From Paramecium tetraurelia (Eukaryota > Ciliophora > Oligohymenophorea > Peniculida > Parameciidae): a stretch of 64,000 nt of DNA. Shown here piece after piece: positions 46,829 through 58,800 of this stretch (its first letter is position 1; each line of letters opens with the position of its first letter). The translations under genes were made by a program, and so were the position numbers. The stretch covers positions 190,299 to 254,298 of the forward strand of contig NW_001799633.1 in NCBI RefSeq assembly GCF_000165425.1. Reading direction: 5' to 3'. Below the pieces are notes generated by a model that was not told where the DNA came from, searched no databases, and saw only the letters and a list, made by a program, of their open reading frames with translations.

Positions 46829-47803
46829 TCATCTTTTTTGTTAATTTTTATTTCCCTAAAGAATTCCATGAATTAGATTTCTAGGCCAATTATGATTTCT
46901 CTATCTAATCTGCTCTTGAGGTTATGGTGTTGGTAGCTGCTACTATTGAATTTCTGGAATTGGAGAAGGGGAAGAGAGTTAGATTTCTTCTTGAGGCTAT
47001 TGACTTAGATGATCAGAAAGGGAATCAATTTGTAATTCACATTCTATTTTGTTGGATTCAATAGATGGAGAATCCTATTTAACTACAATTTATTATGGAA
47101 CTATCTAAATTGAATCATCTGGAGAGTATTTCTTTTTGTGCTTTTTCTTTTTCTCCTTTTTTTATTTTTTTTCTTTCTTTGACTTCTTTTTTTCATGTTT
47201 AATTCTTTTTTTATCAGGGAACTCATCAATAAGTTGATTACTATCCTTCTTTAATAACTTTTCTAATTCCTTCTGCCATTTATTTTCTTCTTTCGGATAC
47301 TACATAACAGCTTCGAAATCAAAATAATCACCATTTGCAACTAGCTATTCTAAATACTATTTGTAATGTCTAAATATATCAAGGATTGTTTCATTAGTAA
47401 ATATCAAATCGCCTTCGTAATCTATGCTTTAAAAAATCAAAGATTCCTTCTAACAATCAATTTCTTCTGGTAGGCACTCAGACACTGAGGTTATTCCAAG
47501 ACCTCCATAATCAATCGGAATATTATCCTTGAAAACTGTAGCTTTCTATTAAGCAATTCTAGCAGTATATTCTTTTTGCAGCTTACTTAAATTGAGATCA
47601 GTTAACTTATTAAGCTTTTGGATGAATAATTTTAAAGTGGCATCATTAAATCCATAGTTAAAATAATCTGTGATATCAATTCCTTTTGTCAACCATTTTT
47701 TTGAATTTGCATTTAAGCACTCTTCTTTTAAAACCTGAGGAGTTTACAATTTATAGAGTGGTGCAGATTACTTAACCCTCAATAATTTCTCTCTAATGCT
47801 CAT
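46829..47803 (-). CDS. FIP1: Pre-mRNA 3'-end processing factor FIP1
   Basis: 324 residues, no intron. Residues 31-60 hold the FIP1 motif: NANSKKWLTKGIDITDYFNY followed by GFNDATLKLF, matching the signature RPW...G.D.SDYFNYGF.E.TW. It is followed by a helical region, a Lys-rich block (HEKKKSKKEKKQKKEKKKKH) and a Gln/Pro-rich tail. FIP1 joins poly(A) polymerase to the cleavage and polyadenylation complex. The acidic N-terminal region common in animal and yeast FIP1 is nearly absent here (motif begins about 25 residues from the start). The Lys block could serve as a nuclear signal or RNA contact. Tail-to-tail with PKD2, 23 bases apart. Confidence 0.85.
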
Positions 47804-48791
47804 TTATTTTTGAATTATAAAATATAATTATTTTTATATATTTTTTCAGCAAAGGCTTATCAATTTTCAGATAAAATGCTATGAATATTGGAAGTGAACT
47901 GCAAGAGTTAGAACCCATCTTAAAGCCTACATCTTATTTATATTCGTTTACTCATTTACAAGATTAAAATATAATTAGTCTTAAACGCCATAATCTTTTT
48001 GGAATGTCTAAATCTAATAATTATCATACATAAATGATATTACTATATTATTTTGATCTATTTATTAAAATTACCATTGAAATAAACCTATTTGAATTAA
48101 TAATCTTTTTATAATCATAGAAAATTTAAACTAGTTTCACTTTATTAATTTAAGAAAATTATTTTATTTAAATTTCAATATAAATTGAACTGCATAGATT
48201 TGATGATTTCTTTATCCAAACACCATAAATTATTATAATTCAATAAAAAAACTTTTAGTATATTGTTAATCCAAATACTTAAGAAAATTTGACTATTAAT
48301 ATTCTTGATCAGCAAGTATTTATAGAAAAAAAGAATCCACTTCTTTTGAAATATATATTCACAAATAATTATATTTTATTATTTGAGTTAAAGCATTTTT
48401 GATTATTTTAATATTATGCAATTAATATACTTTAATATTATTTTTTCCTTAAGCTCTTTTAGGACAAGTTTTCTTAGTTTCTTTAATCTATTCTTTATGT
48501 TTTTGTTCTTTGTTTGCTATTATTTTTGTCCTTCATTTCTCCTTTTACTTCAATTTCTGCATCATCCTTCCATTTCTTATTCTCAACATGTTTTCTTTGT
48601 CAATCAAATAAAATTTAAAATTTTTAATTTATTTACTCTAATTAAAATATCCGATTATTTAAAAATCTGAATTGTTCAAGCATTTTTTGATTGTTTTATA
48701 TAAAATATCTAAAAATTGTATTGATGTTTTAATAAAACAAGAATTATGAATAGATATATTGTAATATTAATTTAAGGTGTGATACATATTC
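47804..48791. other. Intergenic region with a coding-like fragment on the - strand
   Basis: Around 48440-48600 on the minus strand a frame reads NKKWKDDAEIEVKGEMKDKN and KQRTKTQRIDQRNQENLSQK, convincingly protein-like, but it has no start codon and I could not place exons. It may be a small two-exon gene or a remnant. The rest is AT-rich and empty. Confidence 0.3.
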
Positions 48792-50602
48792 TCAAAAATT
48801 AAATTTATTTGATATTGTAGCATTTGAGATCTAGGAAATGTTACTTTGATTCGGCTAATATGTAACACTTTAATTACGAAAACTTCTCTACTAATTTAAT
48901 TTAGATTATTACATCCTCTTGTAATGGGACTGGAGATGTATATCTAGTAAATGTTTGATTTTTTAAGGTTGAAATTCCAGGCATTTGTGCAGGTGCTTAA
49001 ACTTTGGTTTCATTCAAACATTTATTTAAATATTGAATCATTTAATTATTTGATTCAAGAAGTTTTTANNNNNNNNNNNNNNNNNNNNNNNNNNNNNNNN
49101 NNNNNNNNNNNNNNNNNNNNNNNNNNNNNNNNNNNNNNNNNNNNNNNNNNNNNNNNNNNNNNNNNNNNNNNNNACTAAAGAGTCTTTTTCTCTCCTTACT
49201 AATTTTAGTATTTAATTTTACATTCATTGATTTATTTATGATTTAAATCATTTGCATCTTATAACTACTATACAGTTTACTCTTATTAGAGGAAAACAGT
49301 ATTTTTTAATTTAATTTTTTCTTTTTATTTGCTAAGCTCATTTTCCAGTTTTTCAATGATCTAATTTCCTTTGTTTACTTCCTCACTCATGACACTGATT
49401 CTGGATTCGAGTTTCTCTATTTATTTTTTTTAATTTATAACTTATTCTTCAAGAATAGACTTGGAATATACATAAATATATTACATTTTATTTTTTCTCA
49501 TTTTCTACTAACTATTATTTATTATTCAAATATTCTTCCTTATCATGTATTAATTTTTCAAATCCTTCCTTTTAAATTCTCAATTCTATCAATTGTCTCT
49601 CTTAAGTAAATTTTAGTATATCTAATTCTTTATTCAATTATCTAAATTCTTAATTCTCTTTTTAATATTGTGAGGTTTCTTATTGAAGAATCGCTACTTT
49701 ATTTTTGAGATCCCTCTCCTATTAAATAAGTAGAGATCTTTATTCAGATAATTCTTAATTAGTCTATTATAATTGTGTGTATTTGCTCTATAATTCAAAT
49801 ACAATTTTATCGTATTTTTCAATAATAAATTGTTTTTCATTTTCACTCTCCCTTTTAAAATTAGTTTCCTTACTCAAAGTTTATTCTCTAAAATCATTGA
49901 ATTTCTTTTATTCATCTAATAATAATTATTATATGGCTGTATCTTTATCCTCTGTGAATTTTCTGACTTCAGACTTCAAATTTTCTAGTTCCCAATGTTT
50001 TTCCTCCAACAACTCAGTTAATTTTTTGTTTCTTTTTTGGTGCTCTTCATTTTCCTATTTTTCTATTGCTAATTTATTGGATAAGAACACTTTGATCACA
50101 TCGTCTGTTGCACTACGTAGTCTCAAAGATAAATGGGTCAATTTTTTAAACTCATTATTTTCAATTACTGCAAGTGTAGATTCTCCGTTCTTGGTTTCCA
50201 AGCAAACATAAAAACTAAATAATCTTGCATCTTTTACTTCACTTTTTCATCTCTTTAACTATTTATGCACAACTATAACAAATCTGCAAGTTTCATTGGA
50301 AAAGTGGCAAAATCGACATGCAGACTTTATTCATTTTTTAATACCAAAAATTCACTTTCTGTCAAATCAAGTATCTACAAAAACTGTAAATTGTTATCAT
50401 CTGTCAATTCAATCCTCAAGATTTAACCATGAGCCTATTATTAACTCTATTGCATGATCATTTTCAAAATTAATTGTGTATTCCAATCATCCGTCAACTA
50501 TTTCACTTTTACAGGAATTTACAAAGTGAAAAGCTCTTTTGAGACTGTAGTAACAGGAGCATTAATAAAACTGATATTGGAAGATAAAGGTTTATTGCTC
50601 AT
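48792..50602 (-). CDS. SAS6: SAS-6 basal-body cartwheel protein (gap inside)
   Basis: About 580 residues, three introns (23, 25 and 22 bases) and a 105-base run of N near the C-terminus. The N-terminal head has the SAS-6 blocks LRIELTDDNNLQFLQILDLT, FLVLKNEQSLHVDFATFPMK with LADLLQLC, and IENNEFKKLTHLSLRLRSAT followed by DDVIKVFLSNKLA. A coiled coil of some 250 residues follows, with SVMSEEVNKGNQIIEKLE, the conserved EV.KGN.II motif. Beyond the gap LLESNNQMIQYLNKCLNE matches the family's second coiled-coil motif, then a short polar tail ends SNATISNKFNF. SAS-6 rods form the ninefold cartwheel that seeds basal bodies. The frame shows that the gap is not a multiple of three (true length 2 mod 3 if exonic). 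Confidence 0.93.
49069..49173. other. Assembly gap (105 N)
   Basis: A run of N characters inside the SAS-6 gene. Both flanks are SAS-6 coding, so only about 35 residues of coiled coil should be missing. Confidence 0.99.
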
Positions 50603-51363
50603 TTAGTCATATTTCAATTTTTAAGATGATTAAAAATCATTCATATTTGCTGTTGATTTAGCAGGAGTTTATTATATACCGAATTCAATTCTTTTGAAAT
50701 TCCCCCTATAGTCTTACATTATTATATTTTAAATTTTAACTGTTAATTAAAAGGAAAATATTTAGTATAAATCAAATTTAAATACACACTAATCGTCATC
50801 CTCATCGATTTGATAGAGCTACTATATAGATTATATAATTATGTATTTTATACAATTTTACTTTAACTTAAAAAATGTATGGTCTTAGTGCTTCTATCTA
50901 TGAATTATAGCAATGTCACACTTAGTTATTAACTGTTCATTCAAGAAAATTATAGTTAAAATCTGTTTTATGGAATTACAAATAGAATTAAGAATAATTT
51001 GGATTTTTAATAATTATTGATCATAAGAAAACTTCTATTGTAACCAATAAAAATTGTGAATTTTATATAAGTATTCAAATCATTGTTTTTGTATTTAGTC
51101 GCTTTAAACTTAGATTAAAAATGATTTCATATTTTTATCTTAGGGTAAATTTAAAATAAAAGTGCTTTTCCAATTATTATATTACAATATAAAGGTTTGT
51201 AAATTGATCTATTTATTACTATTTATATATAATATAATTTCTTTAGTTATTGTGATATTCTTACTATCGTAATAAATAGTACTTTGATGGAATGAATTAT
51301 TCCATTTTTGAATGAGTATTTTAAGATAATAAAAATATTAAATAATCTAAATTTTAAGAATAA
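50603..51363. other. Intergenic region, nothing seen
   Basis: 761 bases, very AT-rich, upstream of SAS-6 and downstream of the next minus-strand gene. No feature supported. Confidence 0.4.
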
Positions 51364-52345
51364 TCATTTCTCATTGTTAATGGATGTAAACACAATAAAA
51401 ATGATAGAAAGAGTACCATAATTTAAATCTACTTAATGGTATCCTAATTGAACAAACAACGATAATATTGTGACTGCTCCAGGCAAGATCCACATTTTTA
51501 TAGTCTTCTAAGCTTAAATTTCATTTTAAGCTATGTAGCCAACCATCTATAAAATAGTCATGAATGTTATTTCACTAGAAATTGATCATAAAATATTATA
51601 CAGAAAATATGCACCAGAAAATATATTTTACACTTCTTGGGCCATCAGATTGAGTAGAATATATACTGGCAAACCAAAAAGACTTTAGTACAGCATCAAA
51701 GTGAAAAAAGGAAGTTGTTTACTCATCAGAAATTTAATCACATGAGAGAATGCCAAACATGCTGGTTAGAGTAGGCATACGAACACATATAGTAAGTTTT
51801 GACCAAAGAGTAAAGTTGATAGAGTTTGCATCAAGGAAATAACCAAATTTAGTTAATTTCCTGCTTAATAAAGAAAATGGTTAAAGACCTATATATATCC
51901 TGGAGTCAATTAATGAAAAGCACAAATTTCTGAAAATGGGAAATAAATCCTAAATTCATAAATAATCTTACATCGCCCAAAATCCGACTAAGGAAGCGAT
52001 GACTTGACATCCTGCCATAGCGCCTATCACTCTGAAGGACGATTAGTCCAGATGAAAAAGACGTTTGTCAAAAAATTAAATATACATCAAAGTCATTATA
52101 ACTTTGATGATGCATCTTTATGTAGCTATTGTAATTGCATCAATATTTTAAACTAAGGAGTATCCAATCATTAGTTGCAATAATTAACATATTACGTAAA
52201 TACCACATAATGCTTGTGGAGGAATCTTAGAGGCACTAGGAATTAATTCTTATGTCTCATTCAAAAGGTTTGTGTTATTAATATTGGCATGGAAGCTTAG
52301 ATTGGATTCAGCCCTGCTTAATTTTTCTGACATTCGCTCATCCAT
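51364..52345 (-). CDS. Multipass membrane protein, unknown family
   Basis: 310 residues after introns of 22 and 27 bases. A polar N-terminal 50 residues (MDERMSEKLSRAESNLSFHA) is followed by about seven or eight hydrophobic segments, among them ALCGIYVICQLLQLMIGYSL, VIGAMAGCQVIASLVGFWAM, LLFGQNLLYVFVCLLQPACL, FTLMLYQSLFGLPVYILLNL, TFMTILQMVGYIAQ and ILPGAVTILSLFVQLGY. A loop QLTPGYIQVFNHFLYQAGNQ sits between. I do not recognise a transporter or enzyme motif, and it could be a ciliate-specific family. The length and spacing argue against a channel of known class. Confidence 0.7.
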
Positions 52346-52602
52346 TTTTATTATAAATATATTATTTGAATAAAATTTAATTATAGGAATTCAAAGTGCA
52401 GCGTAATTCCATATCTAAAACTATTTTTGGCTTGGTAGGCATCGTTTATTAGAAATAATTTCTACTGTCGATTAAAATTAAGTCAAATGACAGCATTATC
52501 AAATCGAATGGTTTCATTATTACTTATTTAATTTTAAATTTGATTTTCTTAGAACCTCTAGTATTATTGAAATTTGATTTTATATATATAAATTTTAATT
52601 AA

Positions 52603-53713
52603 ATGTCGCTAAGTTAACTGTCAAGCAAACAAGGCATAAATTATGCAAGTATCCTATTTAATAATAAGTTATAGAGAACTCAGACATAAGAAATCTCCAA
52701 ATGATTAATAGTCATTTGGTTTATCTGAATACTTTAATAAGGATAATTAATTCAACTAGGGAACTTTTTAATAAAGAAGAAAACCGAGTCTAGACTCTAA
52801 GAGTCAAAGAGCAAAATCGTCTCTTGAAAATAATTAAAATTCCTATCGTCAAATTACATTGTTGCATGATAGAGAAGAATTGGATGAAGACAAATTATTT
52901 GACCAATTTTTTAAACTAAATAACTCCAGAACTGATTATATGAAGGAACCTATTTAAAGGGATACAGCCAAAAAATATCATGATGAGAGAGAATTTCTAA
53001 ATTTTGTTGAAAATGCTATTGAATATCATAAATAATCAGAGGTTAGATCTTTTAGACCTTCTACAAATAATAAATGTACTCATCTTGAAAAGAAATTAAA
53101 AGAGGCAACCTTATCAAATAGAGTACTAGCAAATTAATTAAACCAATAAAAATAAAAGGAAATTGAACTCAAACATAGGATGAAATTGATGCATAAAGAG
53201 TTTTCCATTTAATTTAGTAGATTAATACAATAAAATACATGGTTATAAGAGCTATTGGCTAAATAAAAAATAGATAATTAGAATTCATTATTGGCTGTGA
53301 AAAAAGCAGTTGAAATGCTTTAAATTAAGTGCAAATGTTAAAAAGGGAATTAATTGTGCGATAAGATCCTAAGAGATGTAAAGAATTAGGAAAAAATACG
53401 CTTACAGTATGATTGGGAATAAGATTCTTAGAATATTTAATCTTCATCAGAATTAAATCATGATACTCATGAAGATGAATAAACAAATGAAATAAATTTT
53501 TAATTATATGAAAAAAACAGAAGGAAATCAATTTCTAAGGTTTAACATAATTCAATTCAATCAACTGAAGACCAATAGGATTAGTTAGTTCAGAGTTACA
53601 TTCAAGGTACGACCAAAAACTTGAGAGAATATCCGAAAGATTTATATTAAAAGAAAAGACAATATTAAGAAACTTGTTATATAGAGGAAGAAAATACAAT
53701 CAGTAGTAATTGA
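52603..53713 (+). CDS. Hypothetical coiled-coil protein
   Basis: 360 residues with one 28-base intron near the start. The N-terminal 80 residues are polar and Ser-rich (KSPNDQQSFGLSEYFNKDNQ), then DREELDEDKLFDQFFKLNNS. The middle (about residues 140-260) is coiled coil: CTHLEKKLKEATLSNRVLAN, LNQQKQKEIELKHRMKLMHK, LIQQNTWLQELLAKQKIDNQ. The tail is Glu/Gln/Asp-rich. Seems a cytoskeletal or centrosome-type scaffold by composition, but no family is recognised. Confidence 0.72.
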
Positions 53714-53869
53714 ATAATTTTTATTCAATGATAATTGATATTAATTATTATTATCGTAATTTTTCAAATATCTTTAAGATCTATTGTAATTATTTTTTCA
53801 ATAAATGTATTAATTACATATAATCAATGTAAAAACACTTATCTACTTTTTATTAATTTCTGATTTTTA

Positions 53870-54430
53870 ATGATTGGGTAACCAAGATATTTAAATTTTT
53901 ATACGCATATATAATATATATTTAATATCTTAATTTTTGATTGGATTTGTTTTTTAAAAGTATTTATATCTTTTTATATACCCACAGGATTCTTGTTCTC
54001 AGTTATTAGAAATTAGTATTAGAATTCTTAAATTGGGAATATAAAAAAGTTGAAATATACTGCATCAGATGACGAGCGTAAAACTGATTAATTAAATTAT
54101 GAAAATGCTTAACAAAGACAGGTTTAGAATGATTAGAAAGATGATCCTTCAAAGATAAATAGATTATAATCTATTCTAAAATAAACCAAATGCTGTAAGA
54201 AATTTGTTACTCAATAAAGCTCATTAAGGTTGAATTGAATCTAGGTACTGAATATTTATATTATGAACAATTTGGAAGATTCGAGTCTGAATCAATCTGC
54301 TTAATTCTTATTGAATCATAAACAGTAAAGATAATTTGAATAAGTAAATTTTCTTGTTAATAGGCCAAAATAAGACTTAGGTTGATAAGATGAATCAGGT
54401 CTCAAAGGTTAATAATATACTAACTAATGA
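53870..54430 (+). CDS. Probable small gene, exon structure unresolved
   Basis: Two stretches look protein-coding but lie in different frames: KLKYTASDDERKTDQLNYEN with DPSKINRLQSILKQTKCCKK (about 54048-54205), and NNLEDSSLNQSAQFLLNHKQ (about 54258-54380). The first is in phase with an ATG at 53870 that gives a long hydrophobic start. An intron of 23 bases beginning GTTACT (54205) would link the first part to yet another frame. I could not settle start, introns or end. No family recognised. Confidence 0.35.
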
Positions 54431-54645
54431 TTGGAAATAACTCTTGAATTATTTCATCTTTTATAATTAATAAAAAGAAAAAATTTAAGATTTTTATTAT
54501 TCTTTGAAAACTATTTAAAAGAGTAATATATTACAAATAAGTATTTGAATTCATTGGTGGTGAATTACTTTTACTTTATTCATTGATAATAGATTACATA
54601 TAATAAAATAAGAATACAATTAAAGAATGAATTATTTTATATAGT

Positions 54646-55713
54646 TCATTTAGTAATCATTCTCAATCCTATTACTTCTGGATCTTCATATTTTTTATAA
54701 AAACCATCATGAGTCTGCTACATTTATCGGAAGATCTATTGAATTTCTTTTTTCTCTTCCATCATTTCAGCTTCCTCATAACATACATCAGAAATCAATT
54801 CTTTCATAAATGGATCTGTAATGGTTTCTCTGGCTGCCTTTTTTCTTCTCTCTTAATTTTAAACTTAAATGGTTTGCATTCTTTTAAAATTATTTTGGGC
54901 TTGTCTTTTAAATTGCTAATCTTTAACCTTCATTTTAACAATAGAGTTGCCCCATTTTTTATTAAAAAATTCCAATTATTGTTCTCTGAGTCTAACTCTT
55001 AATTTGTCTGCTTCACTTTAGAAGGTATCATAATAATCTTGATTTTTAGCTTCTTTTGATGGTTGAATTTGTGTTATGCTTTCAATATTAGTATTCAATC
55101 TGGCCAAAATGCTTTTCTTTTATTCTTTTTCAATTTATCTAATGTCAGTGATGTCCTTGAATAGTTGAAGTTATGGATTTTCTCTCAAATCTATATCTTT
55201 GAATTTGTCTTTAAGGTATGGTTTAAGATTTTGAATAGTTTCAAATAATTATGGTTCATATTTTTCCAAATCCAACTAGTTTCTTGCTTTTAGGAGGAGT
55301 TCACTTTTAACACTGAACCTTGTATTTGATTCGAATTCTAAATGTTAAGGGAATTGAGTTTTCCACCTTTTAATTCTTTCTTATTCTAACAATATCTTAA
55401 TTTTGTCTCTTTAGATTTCAGTTTTTCTATCATCCACACCAACAGTATTTAATTCCTACAATAGTTCATTAATGGTAAAAAAAGTGTCGAGTCCTTTAAA
55501 TTCCTTGAGTACAACATCAAACCTGTCTGATTTTGATAAAGCCCTGAGACCTAATTTATTTTCCAAGACACTAAAACGAGTATTATTTTGAGATTGAGTT
55601 TGAGCTCCAGACTATATCATTTTCTGTTTCATTTTGGCTTAGATTTCTTTTAATCTAGACTTCTTCCTATAATCTGTAGTAGGGATTACTTTATTTTTAG
55701 GAGTATTAGACAT
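54646..55713 (-). CDS. Hypothetical Lys/Gln-rich helical protein
   Basis: 355 residues in one exon: MSNTPKNKVIPTTDYRKKSR at the start, a repeated phrase NTRFSVLENKLGLRAL and, further on, NTRFSVKSELLLKARN, so a short motif NTRFSV appears twice about 110 residues apart. Segments such as LRVRLREQQLEFFNKKWGNS and EAEMMEEKKEIQQIFRQMQQ are strongly helical. No membrane or signal sequence. The high helix content and basic charge resemble axonemal or cytoskeletal proteins of ciliates, but that is only a guess. Confidence 0.72.
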
Positions 55714-55813
55714 TAAAAAAATTAGTAAATATTAATGTATAGAAATAAGTAATAAGAAGAAATGATGAGATAAATAATGATTTTTCTTTTAATATTTAAT
55801 TTCACTTTCTTCA

Positions 55814-58800
55814 TCAGAAACTTAAGGAAATCAAGACGGGCAAAACATATAGATATGATCCATGATCAGTTGAAATAGGATCAGTGACATTAGTTGAATT
55901 GTTATCTACTGTGGTGGTATTGTTGTTGCTACTGGCTCCAGATCCACAAGCAACACATTTCTTAGTGTTAGCATTCCAACTATAAGTATATTAACTCATC
56001 TTATAACATGTCTCTTAAGTTAAGGAACTTGGATCACCAGTGACACACTTTCCTCCTTGAACTTAACAAACTGTGTATTTCTTACCATCGAAACTAGGGA
56101 TGGTGACACATTTTGCAGTTCCCTTAGCAGCCGAATCACAAGTATGATTGGAACATGAACTAGCAGTAGTGCCGACTGCAGCAGTCCATTTGCAAGTTAA
56201 AGATTTGGATTGGCAAGCAGTTTGATCTGAATTGGCATCTGAACATTATGAAAATAGTTTGCATGTTCCAGTTGTTGTGGATCCTGATGCTGCAGTAAAT
56301 GCACATGCTCCATCTGTTCCACCAGCAGTACAAGCTTCTTTGGTGGTGTAATCTGCACACTTTCCTTGATCTATGCATTTGGTTCCATCTGATATGCATC
56401 CAGCTAAGGCAGCAGCGCATTCAGAACTCTTAGTCTTCTTAGTATCTGAGCAAGTCTTTGTTTTGCATGATTTGGCTGCAGTATCCCAAGAGCAAGCCTT
56501 GAATTAACTATCAATGACGCAACCTGCTTATTTTGTATATGAGGCACAATCAGCCAAAGCAATACATTTAGATCCATCAGTTGTACATTTTGTAGTTGAG
56601 TTAATCTAATATCCAAAACATCCATTATGGGTTGAAGTAGATGTAGATGCATCTGAACATTATCTCAATCTACAAGCTGAAGTATCCTTATCAAATTAAC
56701 ATGTACCATCAGTTCCTCCAATCTTACAAGCAGTTTCACTATCAGCATATGTAGAGCATTCACCCATATCGATGCAGTTTGTTCCATTACTAATACATTT
56801 AGCATTGAAGGCTGAACATTCGTTACTTACTTTAGAGACTAAGTCTGTGCATTAGGTAAAGAGTTGGCATTTCTTTGTAGAAGTCACCCAACCACAAACA
56901 CCATCAGAACCAATTGAGCATTATATTTATTTGGTGTAATTGCTGCAAATCTTTAAGGGAGTACATTTGCTTTCATCAGTAGTACAATATTTGGAGGCTG
57001 CTTAACAGGCTGTTACTGTTTTCAATGATAAATCGGAACATCTGTAGTATTATTGGCATGCACCATCGTTCCAGAGACATGGTTATAATGAAGAGTCTTT
57101 AAGACATTTTGCCTAAGTCTTAAACATGTCGCAAGTGAATGTAGATTTCATACATCCAGCACCATTACTAACACAACCTGAAATGAATGCATCACAATCA
57201 GCATCATTTACTAATGTAACTGCTGCATCCTAACAATCCTTCGCTCTGCATCCTTTTATTTAGGTACCTGTTACAACAGTTTCATCCCAAGTACAACTTC
57301 CAATTGAATCTGTTGATTTTGCAGCTGAACAAACTTCCTTTCTTATATAACTGGTACATGCACCTTTAGTTACACAACCATTTCCTGTTCCAGCAAAAGT
57401 ACAAGTACTAGAATAATCTGTACAATCTGTTTCTGAACCTACTGACAATGGTAAATCTTCACATTTTGCTTCTGTGCAAGCGCCATTCTTCCAAATACAA
57501 ACACCAAATCCTGCAGTAGTTTTAGAACTAGCACAAACACTTTATCCATTTGCAGTGTAACTACTGCAAGTTGTTTGAACGTCTCTACATTATGAAGCCC
57601 AGGCACAAGTAAAATCATTTCCGCTTTTAAGAGCAGTACAAGATGAAGTAGAATATACATCACCACATAAAATTGCTGAACCACAACCACGACCATTTGT
57701 TTTACATCCTTTTTTGTATGCATCACATTCGGCATCAGTAGTTAGAGTAACAGGAGCATCTGAACACTTAGCAGCAGTACAACTTGTTGGGGTTTCAGTT
57801 TAGAGTGCTGTACCAACACATGGTCCATCTGAAGCTACGTATTAAGTACAAGAGATAAAGTTGCCCTTCAATTATGAACATGTCGTGATGACATCACATT
57901 TTGATCCATTGTAATGACATTATAAACCATAAGCTTAGCATACTGATTCGGAATAAGCATCAACAGCCAATTTAGTGCAATCTTTCACTTTGCAAGATGT
58001 TGTAGCAGTGGCAGTTGAATCATTTGTACATGATTTACCATTACCTACAGCTTTTTCGCAATCTGCTTAGACTCCTTAATAGGATGTACACTCAGCTGTG
58101 GACTCAATACAACCTGGTCTCTTTGTAACACATCCTTTCATGAAGGCAGCGCAATCAGTATCAGTAGTTGCAGTTGTGTTATGAGCACAAGTTCTATCAA
58201 TGCATGCTCCTTTAGTAGTTAAAGACAAACTCCAACATTGCTTATCATTACCAGTTAGTAATTTACATCCATCTTGATTTCCCCATTAGCCAGAACATGG
58301 AGTGGTGCTTGGAATGCATCCTTTACCAGTTGTAATGCAACCATCTAAATATTTCTTACAATCAGCATCTGTGGTGGCTGTTCCATTGTCTTAGCATCTT
58401 CTAGCAACACAAGTACCAGTGGTGGTAGATGTATTATTACCTTAGCATTTTGATCCCAACACTAGACCTGTAAGTAATTAGCAACTCTCTGTAGTTCCTG
58501 ACATTGATGTGCATGTTGTCGTTATATCAACACAACCATTTCCATCAGTCTTACAAGTTGGAAGCCATGCCTAACAAATAGCATCAGTTTTTCCATCTGG
58601 TTTTTAAGAACATTATCTATCCAAACAATTAGCTGTACCAGCCGAACCATGCGACTAGCATAATCTATATTCCCAAACACCAGCAGGAGTTTTGTATTTA
58701 CCTGTTAAAGTCAAGCATTCTTCTTGTGTACCCTAAACTAGAGTACATCCAGAAGTACTTGCATCAGCAGCATTTCCATTGACACAAGTAGGACCAGTAG

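Noticed and set aside
56160-56652. Extra minus-strand frames (MRCCLSWMHIRW..., MHLHLLQPIM...)
   Set aside because: Out of phase with the single antigen frame, which stays open from 61714 to 55814.
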